Source of the DNA: Candidatus Omnitrophota bacterium
GTDB taxonomy: Bacteria > Omnitrophota > Gorgyraeia > Zapsychrales > JANLHA01
Assembly: GCA_029560465.1 (NCBI GenBank)
Contig: JAKQKX010000088.1
Coordinates: 1-32,840 of the forward strand
DNA: 32,840 nucleotides
Direction: 5' to 3'
In this document: piece by piece, positions 24,234 through 31,420 of the stretch
How the letters are laid out: the number at the start of each line of letters is the position of its first letter
Position numbering within the stretch: position 1 is the stretch's first letter
Notes under the pieces: model-generated
The model's input: only the letters and a program-made list of their open reading frames with translations
The model's database searches: none
What the model was told of the DNA's origin: nothing
Made by a program: the position numbers and the translations under genes

Positions 24234-24251
24234 TGAAGGGCTGTTTAAATT

Positions 24252-24656
24252 TTACGCGGGGCTTGACGCGAGTTCAGGGAGGTCTTGGGGCGGAAGGATA
24301 ATTTCAGAGATAGTGATCCCGTCTTCATCATGTTTCACCGAGGTGATCAGGCAGCGCTCAGAATCAATACCGTCTTTCTGGATTCCAAAGAAGGCGGCCA
24401 AAGATGCTCTTAAAGCATCCCATTCCAGGTACAAAATATACTGCTGTTCCTCTTCCTGCAAATGCAGGGCGCTGATAAGGTCAGAAAAATTAAAATTCAG
24501 GATTTCAAAAATATTCTTCCCCTGGCAATACTGCTGAAACCCGGTTTCCCCATCAATAGGACTGCCGCAGGTCATTTTATGAAATTCAAATGAAATAAAA
24601 CGGTCCTGAATATCCAGCTTTATAATCATATTAGACGTGCGGTTTTTGCAAGGCAT
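24252..24656 (-). CDS. Hypothetical cytosolic protein, function unknown
   Basis: The 134-residue product has no signal peptide or membrane helix and contains many acidic residues ('LQEEEQQYILYLEWDALRASLAAFFG'). It carries four cysteines (residues 3, 30, 44 and about 102), not in a recognisable metal-site spacing. The N-terminal part looks like beta strands ('IIKLDIQDRFISFEFHK'), followed by helices. The ATG at 24656 has GAGGA about seven bases upstream. It is convergent with ilvN, and 98 bases separate it from menC upstream, so it may be the last gene of the menC run or stand alone. I do not recognise a family. Confidence 0.6.
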   Translation of the reverse strand: MPCKNRTSNMIIKLDIQDRFISFEFHKMTCGSPIDGETGFQQYCQGKNIFEILNFNFSDLISALHLQEEEQQYILYLEWDALRASLAAFFGIQKDGIDSERCLITSVKHDEDGITISEIILPPQDLPELASSPA

Positions 24657-24754
24657 AGGCCATCCTCGTTGGTTTTATTATACCACAGCGTTTTTCAAGA
24701 AAATCATTATTTTTTATCCCCTGTCCCGAACGGCCCGTTTATTCCTCTGCCACG

Positions 24755-25849
24755 TCAAACCCCGCAAGGAGCCAAAAGGGCCGGGTCCAGGTTCACGTTC
24801 AAAAGGTTGTACCGGTCCAGAGGCAGCCGGGCATGCGGAAATGTTAGAGGATCGCACAGGACATCCCGCTTGAAAAACTTCCCGGTATCCAGGCCGGCGG
24901 GGATATTTTTTGTGAGGCCTGCGGCGATATGCGCGATCACGGTGACCCCATACCCGGATTCAAAAGCGGAATTAAAAACGACACGCAGGCCCCGGTTTTT
25001 GGCCCGGGTGGCCAACTCCCGGATTTCATGAAAACTGCCGAACAACGTCGGTTTCAAAATCAGCACGTCAACGCCATCCATAGACTGTATGCGTTCAAAA
25101 TCCAGGGCTTGAATCGATTCATCAAGGGCCACGGGCATATAGGTTTCCTGGTAAAATTCCCCTATCAAAGACAGGTCCTTCAAAGGCTCCTTAATATATT
25201 CGATTGTCGTCAGGCCGACTTCCCGGACGAACTCAATGGCTTCCGGTAAATCCCAAGACCGGTTAGCGTCAACACGCAACAAGGCCTTGCTTTCGATCAC
25301 CGCGTTGACCGCCCGGACACGTTCAATATCATCTTTAAGGGACCCTTGCCCCACCTTGATTTTAAGCGTCCGGTACCCCTGCCGGACAGAAGATTGCGCC
25401 TGGAACACGATATCCCTCAGTGTCCCGCCGGCCAGAAAACAACTGACCGGGACCTGAAGTTCCGAATGACGGTTCATCATCCGGGCCAGAGGAATATGCC
25501 GGCTGTTGGCTTTTAACGTCAATAAAGCCGTTTCGACCGCCCACTGCACAGCGGGCCGGTATTCAGACAACGCGACGCCGTCGATATGGATTTCCGTCAT
25601 CTCTTCCGGTGTGTCCGGCAAAGGTTGGCCGCGCATCAATGCCGCCACATTGATCAGTTGCGCTTCGGTTTCTTTGAAGCTGGCGGTGCCAAGATGAGGA
25701 AGCGGGGCAGCTTCCCCCCATCCCACCGCGCCGTTCTGATCCGTGATTTTAATAAAGAACCCCTCCCTTTCTTTCATGGCAAGGCCGCCGGTCAAAACGG
25801 GAAGTTGAAGCGGAATTTTATACCGGAAGATTTCAGCGGTTTTAATCAT
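24755..25849 (-). CDS. menC: o-Succinylbenzoate synthase, enolase superfamily
   Basis: The 364-residue enolase-superfamily protein has the catalytic lysines of the OSBS/MLE group: Lys163-x-Lys165 in 'TLKIKVG' and Lys266 in 'LILKP'. The metal ligands lie in 'RVDANRSW' (Asp194), 'IEYIKEP' and 'ALDESI' (Asp243). OSBS dehydrates SHCHC to o-succinylbenzoate in menaquinone synthesis. A dipeptide epimerase or N-succinylamino acid racemase has the same motifs, so sequence alone is not decisive. The start, which forms TAATG with the menA stop at 25849-25851, supports menC. The longer frame to 26008 is just overlap with menA. No menF, D, B, E or H is in the window. Confidence 0.87.
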   Translation of the reverse strand: MIKTAEIFRYKIPLQLPVLTGGLAMKEREGFFIKITDQNGAVGWGEAAPLPHLGTASFKETEAQLINVAALMRGQPLPDTPEEMTEIHIDGVALSEYRPAVQWAVETALLTLKANSRHIPLARMMNRHSELQVPVSCFLAGGTLRDIVFQAQSSVRQGYRTLKIKVGQGSLKDDIERVRAVNAVIESKALLRVDANRSWDLPEAIEFVREVGLTTIEYIKEPLKDLSLIGEFYQETYMPVALDESIQALDFERIQSMDGVDVLILKPTLFGSFHEIRELATRAKNRGLRVVFNSAFESGYGVTVIAHIAAGLTKNIPAGLDTGKFFKRDVLCDPLTFPHARLPLDRYNLLNVNLDPALLAPCGV

Positions 25850-26733
25850 TATAAAGACCAGCCGATCGAAAAAAGTACGGTGAAAACAATAAGCAACAAA
25901 CCGGTTTGAGCAAGGGTTTTGTTTAACGCCGGGCCGTCCGTGCGCGTAAAGACTGCCTCCAGACAGGGAAACGCGAAAAAGAACACCAGGGGAGATAACA
26001 GGATCCATCGGTGATCGTTAATAATCAAATACAGCAAAACCGGCACAAAGGACCCGGTAAATATAAACGTGAGGTATTCTCTGCGCGCAAAAGATGCCCC
26101 GAACCGGACAGCCAGGGTTTTCTTCCTGGAACGCCGGTCTGTTTCGATGTCGCGCAAATTATTGACAACAAGGATGGCTGAGGAAAAACAACCGGCGGCT
26201 ATGCCGGCCCAGAAAACACCGGCGTGCATTTCAAAAGATTGAACATAATACGTCCCCATAACCGCGACCGGCCCGAAGAAAATAAAAACAAGCGCTTCTC
26301 CAAGACCAATATATCCGAGAGGATGAGGTCCGGCTGTATAGAATATCGCCGATAAAATTGATGTCACGGCGATGACGGCGATCGGCCAGCCGGCCCGGAG
26401 GACCAGAAGCGAGCTGATCAGGGCCGCAAAGCCGAAAACCAAGGCCACCGCGCACATCATCCTGCGCGGATGCACAAGGCCAGTCTGGACGACGCGCAAC
26501 GGGCCTAAACGGTCTTCCGTGTCAACGCCGTTTTTGAAATCGAAATAGTCATTAACCAGATTCGTGCCGACCTGAAGGCACAGGGCCCCCAAGAGAGCCA
26601 GCCAAGCAGACGGCCAATGCGATACGCCGTCACCCCACGCCATCGCCGTGCCGAGGATCACCGGCGCGACGCTGGCTGGAAGCGTCTGGGGCCGGGTGGC
26701 CAAAATCCAAATTTTAAACGGTGAAAGGTTCAT
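25849..26733 (-). CDS. menA: 1,4-Dihydroxy-2-naphthoate polyprenyltransferase (UbiA superfamily)
   Basis: The 294-residue integral membrane protein has the MenA N-terminus 'WILATRPQTLPASVAPVILG', the prenyl-diphosphate site 'NLVNDYFDFKNGVDTEDR' (NDxxD type) and the second site 'VNNLRDIETDRRSRKKTLAVRFG', with about eight helices. It attaches a polyprenyl chain to DHNA and releases CO2, giving demethylmenaquinone in the inner membrane. It overlaps menC by one base and follows the pif1-like gene by 24 bases, so all are probably on one transcript. No strong Shine-Dalgarno sequence is visible before the ATG. Confidence 0.94.
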   Translation of the reverse strand: MNLSPFKIWILATRPQTLPASVAPVILGTAMAWGDGVSHWPSAWLALLGALCLQVGTNLVNDYFDFKNGVDTEDRLGPLRVVQTGLVHPRRMMCAVALVFGFAALISSLLVLRAGWPIAVIAVTSILSAIFYTAGPHPLGYIGLGEALVFIFFGPVAVMGTYYVQSFEMHAGVFWAGIAAGCFSSAILVVNNLRDIETDRRSRKKTLAVRFGASFARREYLTFIFTGSFVPVLLYLIINDHRWILLSPLVFFFAFPCLEAVFTRTDGPALNKTLAQTGLLLIVFTVLFSIGWSL

Positions 26734-26757
26734 TTCGAAACAAATTTTAAAGGACGT

Positions 26758-28338
26758 TTAAGCCGGCTCGCGGTCCACAACTTTTATATCCGTGATGCAT
26801 GGCAGACGGAATACCCAGTTCGCCTGGCGGTCCAGGCAAAACGCTTCCACCCCCATGCACGGCTGACCGTTATGCTCCACCTGCCGCAGGACCCTCGGGA
26901 TGACACGGCGTAAAAATTTCTGGTTATTTTCCTTTAAATAGGTGATTTCCAGCGTCTGGTTCCGGCTTAACGCGGTTTCAATGACCGCCTGCCGTTTCTT
27001 TAAAGGGAACCGGGTCGCCGCCTGCTGATATTGGAACTGGGTCAGGAATTCCGCGATGCGGGTATCCATGAAAATATCTTTACGCGAGATCGGGCGTTTC
27101 AGGACAATCCCTTCCAGGGTGGTACAGCGGCTCAAAGCGACATACAACTGGCCGTGGCAAAATGTCCCGTCCCCGATATCCACAATGACATGATCAAACG
27201 TTTTCCCCTGGCTTTTATGAATCGTGACAGCCCAGGCCAATTTGACAGGGAACTGCTGAAAGGAGCCCACGGTTTGCGCCTCAATGGTTTCGGTCTCTTC
27301 ATTATAATAGAAATGAAACAGCTCCCACGTAAACGGCGTGACTTCAATCTTCCGGCCGTCGGATAACTCAACAAGGACACAGACCGGGGTTTCGCCTTCA
27401 AAAAAGAGGTCAAGAATTTTTCCGATACTGCCGTTCACCCATCGCTTTTCCGTGTCATTATTAAGGAGCATGACCTGTGAACCGATTTTTAAATCCAGGT
27501 TCGCGTGCGTCGGCAGAAATTTATTGTCGAACTCGCCTCTCAACACGCCTTCTACCGAAAACGACTTGCGGTCGATATCGTTCAGCCGGCGCTCGTTGAT
27601 CTGGTCAGCCAACCGGTTAGTCGTGGTTAAATAAATAAAGAATTTATCCATGTCCGGCTCAAAATCCGGCTGGCACCGTTCGTTAAACGCGTCCAAATCT
27701 TCCTGTTCCACCGCGTTAGTGCGGATCCGGTTGAGGAGGTCAATAAAGCGGTCGTCTTTCTGGCGGTAGGACTGCTCGAGCTCAATGTAGTCCATTTCAA
27801 TCTTTTGCAGCGATTTCGCCGAGAAAAAATACGGGCTGTCATAGACCGTGCTGAAAATGGCGTGTTCATCCTGGCGCACGACCGGGGCGAGCTGATACAG
27901 ATCGCCGATAAAAATCATTTGAACGCCGCCGAACGGTTTATCGGACCGCGGCCCGTACATCCGCAGGAACGCGTCAATGCAGTCCAGGAGATCCGCCCGC
28001 ACCATGGAAATCTCGTCAATGATAACGGTGTCCAGGTTTTGGTAGACCTTTTTCATCTTGGGGTGAAACCGCACGGCGCGGACCCCGTCAACGGTTATGT
28101 CCGGGCGGAAATTGAAAAAAGAATGGATGGTTTGGCCTTTGATGTTGAGCGCGGCGACCCCGGTGGGCGCCAGGACAACCAGATTCTTCCCCGTCCGCTG
28201 CCGATAAAAAAGCAAAAATGTGGACTTCCCTGTTCCGGCCCGCCCGGTGATAAAAAAATTTTTCTCTTCATATTCGATGCGCTCAAACAGAGGAGCGAAG
28301 TCCTGCGTGTTAATGGAATCCGGCAATCTATCTTTCAT
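26758..28338 (-). CDS. PIF1-like DNA helicase with C-terminal WYL domain
   Basis: The 526-residue protein has Walker A 'GRAGTGKST' (32-40), 'LAPTGVAALNIKGQTIHSFF', Walker B with 'VIIDEISMVRADLLD', 'GGVQMIFIGDLYQLAPV', 'LEQSYRQKDDRF' and 'AVTIHKSQGKTFDHVIVDIG', as in SF1B Pif1/RecD2-type helicases. A distinct domain (about 447-526: 'RQAVIETALSRNQTLEITYLK...RRVIPRVL...VFRLPCITDIKVV') fits the WYL fold, which in bacterial Pif1 proteins (e.g. from Thermotoga elfii) has been reported to bind single-stranded DNA. A role in unwinding G-quadruplexes or replication forks is likely. It is unusually placed inside a menaquinone/redox run. Confidence 0.9.
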   Translation of the reverse strand: MKDRLPDSINTQDFAPLFERIEYEEKNFFITGRAGTGKSTFLLFYRQRTGKNLVVLAPTGVAALNIKGQTIHSFFNFRPDITVDGVRAVRFHPKMKKVYQNLDTVIIDEISMVRADLLDCIDAFLRMYGPRSDKPFGGVQMIFIGDLYQLAPVVRQDEHAIFSTVYDSPYFFSAKSLQKIEMDYIELEQSYRQKDDRFIDLLNRIRTNAVEQEDLDAFNERCQPDFEPDMDKFFIYLTTTNRLADQINERRLNDIDRKSFSVEGVLRGEFDNKFLPTHANLDLKIGSQVMLLNNDTEKRWVNGSIGKILDLFFEGETPVCVLVELSDGRKIEVTPFTWELFHFYYNEETETIEAQTVGSFQQFPVKLAWAVTIHKSQGKTFDHVIVDIGDGTFCHGQLYVALSRCTTLEGIVLKRPISRKDIFMDTRIAEFLTQFQYQQAATRFPLKKRQAVIETALSRNQTLEITYLKENNQKFLRRVIPRVLRQVEHNGQPCMGVEAFCLDRQANWVFRLPCITDIKVVDREPA

Positions 28339-28436
28339 AAAGCTTTATCCCTTCAGTAAATCTTTGTGGCCCGTGAAGTCATTTAATATAACATAAATCA
28401 AAAGATGTGTCGAACTGAAGATGCCTTCTTATAAGG

Positions 28437-29189
28437 CTAAACCGCGGGGCATGCGGGATCCTGCTGAATGGTTCCCGGCTTTTGAGCCGAATAAATCGAA
28501 GACATCCCCCACAAAATAGGCTCCGTCCGGATATCCGAGAATCCACTCTGCCGGAGCCATTGACAGAAATCATCCCCGCAAGGGAAGTGTTCCACCGAGC
28601 GGGTTAGATACCGGTAGGCCTTTATGTTCCCCGAAAAAAATCCGCCGACCACGGGCACAACGCCCCGCAGATACAGCAAAGCGGCCAGCCGGATCCACTT
28701 ATTAGCCGGGAGGGAAAATTCCAGGATAAAAACACGGCCTCCCGGCTGCAAAACCCGGACTATTTCCCGTAGAACCTCCGAAGGGTCCGGCATATTCCGG
28801 ATCCCGAACCCCATGGTGACCGCATCAAAAATATCAGAAGGAAATGGTAAGTGCATGGCATCGGCTTTCAGAAAGAGAACATGCCTGGAAGAAAGACAGG
28901 AAAACTTTTCCCGGGCGAGCCGGAGCATACTTTCCGCCCTGTCGAGCCCGTATAATTTGAACGGGGCTGCGCCATGGCGGGCTATCTCCCGCAAAATGTC
29001 GCCTGTCCCGGTGGCCACGTCAAGAACCCGCCCGCTTGTCAGGCCGGTCACTTTTCCGGCAAGCCTGTGGCGCCAGGACCGGTCCATGCCCAAAGACAGG
29101 ATCCTGTTGACCGCGTCGTAACGGGAAGAGATCCGTTCAAACATCGGCCAGGATTCTTGCGGGGGTGGGCTGACAGGCTCAGGCCTCAT
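28437..29189 (-). CDS. menG: Demethylmenaquinone methyltransferase (UbiE/MenG family)
   Basis: The 250-residue SAM-dependent methyltransferase has 'MFERISSRYDAVNRILSLGMDRSWRH' typical of UbiE, the SAM-binding 'RVLDVATGTGDI', 'DAMHLPFPSDIFDAVTMGFGIRNMPDP' and 'GGRVFILEFSLP'. It carries out the last step of menaquinone synthesis, methylating the ring. The same enzyme makes ubiquinone in some bacteria, but menA and menC argue for menaquinone. The start at 29189 has GGAGGAGG upstream; the longer frame to 29492 lies in trxB. The gap to trxB is 28 bases. It lacks the usual C-terminal ending and has a short extension 'GTIQQDPACPAV'. Confidence 0.93.
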   Translation of the reverse strand: MRPEPVSPPPQESWPMFERISSRYDAVNRILSLGMDRSWRHRLAGKVTGLTSGRVLDVATGTGDILREIARHGAAPFKLYGLDRAESMLRLAREKFSCLSSRHVLFLKADAMHLPFPSDIFDAVTMGFGIRNMPDPSEVLREIVRVLQPGGRVFILEFSLPANKWIRLAALLYLRGVVPVVGGFFSGNIKAYRYLTRSVEHFPCGDDFCQWLRQSGFSDIRTEPILWGMSSIYSAQKPGTIQQDPACPAV

Positions 29190-29217
29190 GAGAGGGGCAT
29201 CCTCCTCCTTCTTCGCA

Positions 29218-30159
29218 TTACTCGCCCAGGGAGGAAAGGTAACGTTCACAATCCAGCGCGGCCATGCATCCGGACCCGGCCGCAGTAATGGCCTGGCGGT
29301 ACTTTTTGTCCTGCACGTCACCGCAGGCGAAAACACCTCCGGCATTCGTAAGCGTCCCGCCCGGCGCGGTCCGGATATATCCGTCGTCATCAAGATCAAT
29401 CTGGCCGTTAAGAAAAGCGGTGTTGGGCAAATGCCCGATCGCGTAAAAAAGGCCTCCGGCTTCATGGGTGGTTTCTTCGCCGGTCTTGACATTTTTCAGC
29501 ACAACCGCGTTCAGGAGATTCTCTCCCCTGACTTCGGCCAGGACAGAATCCCATATCATCGAAATTTTCTTATTAGCAAATATTTTTTTCTGCATGGCCT
29601 GGGACGCGCGCAACTGGTCCCGGCGATGGACAAGAAACACCTGACTGGCGTATTTTGTCAGGTGGGTCGCTTCCTCGGCCGCTGTGTCCCCCCCGCCGAT
29701 CACGAACAGGACTTTATTGCGGAAGACAGGCAGGGCGCCGTCACACACCGCACAGGCGGATATCCCCCGTTGCCAAAGCCGGTCTTCCCCCGGCACACGC
29801 ATGCGTTTTGCTGTCGCGCCCGTCGCGATGATGACCGCCGAAGAAGAATATTCTATTTCGTCCACAAAAACTTTCAACGGCCGGCCGCTGAAATCAACCG
29901 CGGTTACGGTTTCCGTCTTGATCCGTGCCCCGCACTTTATGGACTGCCGGCGCATGTCCTCCATCAAGCGCGGGCCGGGAACCCCCTCAGGGAACCCCGG
30001 GAAATTTTCGATGTCCGTGGTTGTGGTCAACTGCCCGCCGGCCGCCACTCCGCCGGCCATCATACCTTCAAAAAGCAGGGGTTCGCACTGCGCCCTTCCC
30101 AAATAAATAGCGGCGGTATGTGCCGACGGCCCAGACCCGATAATGATAACTTTTTCCAT
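29218..30159 (-). CDS. trxB: Thioredoxin reductase
   Basis: The 313-residue flavoenzyme has an FAD-binding N-terminus 'VIIIGSGPSAHTAAIYLGRA', the redox pair in 'CAVCDGA' (Cys136, Cys139), the NADPH site 'VIGGGDTAAEEA' and the FAD C-terminal motif 'GVFACGDVQDKKYRQAITAAGSG'. It reduces thioredoxin using NADPH and could in this organism also feed the DsbD-like membrane protein. The start at 30159 has GGAGG directly upstream; the 13 extra residues of the longer frame lie partly in the bioB gene end. The gap to bioB is 17 bases, so they are cotranscribed. Confidence 0.95.
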   Translation of the reverse strand: MEKVIIIGSGPSAHTAAIYLGRAQCEPLLFEGMMAGGVAAGGQLTTTTDIENFPGFPEGVPGPRLMEDMRRQSIKCGARIKTETVTAVDFSGRPLKVFVDEIEYSSSAVIIATGATAKRMRVPGEDRLWQRGISACAVCDGALPVFRNKVLFVIGGGDTAAEEATHLTKYASQVFLVHRRDQLRASQAMQKKIFANKKISMIWDSVLAEVRGENLLNAVVLKNVKTGEETTHEAGGLFYAIGHLPNTAFLNGQIDLDDDGYIRTAPGGTLTNAGGVFACGDVQDKKYRQAITAAGSGCMAALDCERYLSSLGE

Positions 30160-30176
30160 GGCCCCTCCGGTTAAAA

Positions 30177-31295
30177 TTATTGTTTCGACCCGCGGCATGA
30201 CGGTTCTGTCTGCCCCGCCGGCCTCAATTCACTTAAGCCCTTTAAAGATATGCCTGGTTGACGGTCCTGTTTATCCTGCGGCGCCCCGCAGCTCAACAAA
30301 TCCTCAAGTTTAATATCCGACTGAATATCAAACCCCGCGGACCGGATCATCTGCAACGTCGCGTTGGGGGCGGCGCCCCGCACGTTTAAATACCCGGTTA
30401 AAAACAGGGAGTTCGCCGGATACAGCGCCAGGGGCTCCAACTCTTTCAAATACAATTCCCGGCCGGCCGCCACCCGGAGATCAACCGAGGGGTTCAGGAG
30501 CCTGAACAAAGCAAGCACCCTCAGGCAATATTCCGGGGTCAGATGAGCGGGAGCGTCAAGCCGTGTTCCGGCGACAGGAATAAAAAAATTAACGGGAATC
30601 GAATCCGCGCCCAGGGCGGCCAGCGTTTGCGCCACTTCAATAATATCCCGGCTGCTCTCCCCCATTCCCACAATAATCCCCGAACAAATCTGCAGCCCTA
30701 CGGACTGGGCGGTCCGGATCGTGGCCAGGCGGTCCTCATACGTGTGCGTGGAACAAATCCGCGGGTAAAAGTTCCGGGACGTATTCAAATTATGGTTAAT
30801 GCGGTCCACCCCGGCGGCTTTAAGAATTTCGGCCTGCTCTCTGTCAAGGAGGCCGGGAGAAACACAAACTTCCATAGGGTGATAACGCCGCTTCATCTCC
30901 CTGACCAACTCGGCCAGTCGCTCTATACGTTTTAAAGAAGGGGTCCGCCCGGAAAAGACCAGGCAATGGCGGAAGGCGCCCGAATCGTAAGCTTGCGCGG
31001 CTTCAGCCAAAATCTCTTCATCCGATTTTAACCCATACGACTCGATAGGAACGGACGCCTCCCGTGACTGGGCGCAATACCGGCAGTCTTCCGGGCAAGC
31101 CCCGTTCTGGACATTATCAATGATGTGAATAAGAACTTTCTTCCCATAAAAAGTGTGGCGAAGCTGATAAGCGGCGTCTAACAGCGCAAGCAGACGGATG
31201 TCGGGCGATTCCAATATGCTGAAACATTGGGCTTCCGAAAGCGGCTCTTTATTCAACCCGGCGCTGACCAGTTGACTGTAAAAAGAATCTTCCAC
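30177..31295 (-). CDS. bioB: Biotin synthase
   Basis: The 372-residue radical SAM enzyme carries 'QNGACPEDCRYCAQS' (Cys67, Cys71, Cys74 for the 4Fe-4S cluster) and all 2Fe-2S ligands: Cys111 in 'FRHCLVFSGR', Cys144 in 'EVCVSPG', Cys204 in 'QICSGIIVG' and Arg274 in 'DLRVAAGR'. It inserts sulfur into dethiobiotin. A GTG at 31295 is chosen as start because AAGGAGG stands five bases upstream; an ATG further up (31364) runs through the promoter. It is longer than E. coli BioB because of about 35 extra polar residues at the C-terminus. It is the first gene of the leftward run and lies 125 bases from the CRISPR array. Confidence 0.94.
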   Translation of the reverse strand: MEDSFYSQLVSAGLNKEPLSEAQCFSILESPDIRLLALLDAAYQLRHTFYGKKVLIHIIDNVQNGACPEDCRYCAQSREASVPIESYGLKSDEEILAEAAQAYDSGAFRHCLVFSGRTPSLKRIERLAELVREMKRRYHPMEVCVSPGLLDREQAEILKAAGVDRINHNLNTSRNFYPRICSTHTYEDRLATIRTAQSVGLQICSGIIVGMGESSRDIIEVAQTLAALGADSIPVNFFIPVAGTRLDAPAHLTPEYCLRVLALFRLLNPSVDLRVAAGRELYLKELEPLALYPANSLFLTGYLNVRGAAPNATLQMIRSAGFDIQSDIKLEDLLSCGAPQDKQDRQPGISLKGLSELRPAGQTEPSCRGSKQ

Positions 31296-31323
31296 TTCTT
31301 CCTCCTTGTCGAAACTTGGGTGT

Positions 31324-31352
31324 ATTCTAATATAAATAACTTTTGAAAGCAA
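31324..31352 (-). promoter_or_regulatory. Promoter of bioB and the run downstream (TTGCTT-17-TAGAAT)
   Basis: On the minus strand TTGCTT (31352-31347) and TAGAAT (31329-31324) are 17 bases apart, 29 bases before the GTG start. A short CCCC/GGGG hairpin (31359-31375) with a T-rich tail lies just upstream and could stop transcripts that come out of the CRISPR array. Confidence 0.5.
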
Positions 31353-31420
31353 ATGAAACCCCATAGCCTCAGGGGAAAGGAAGCGACGTAATTACCAGCG
31401 GCTAATGCCAAACGCAAGTA

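Noticed and set aside
28423-28437. GCCTT/AAGGC hairpin at the end of menG
   Set aside because: Only a 5-bp stem and no T-run on the relevant strand.
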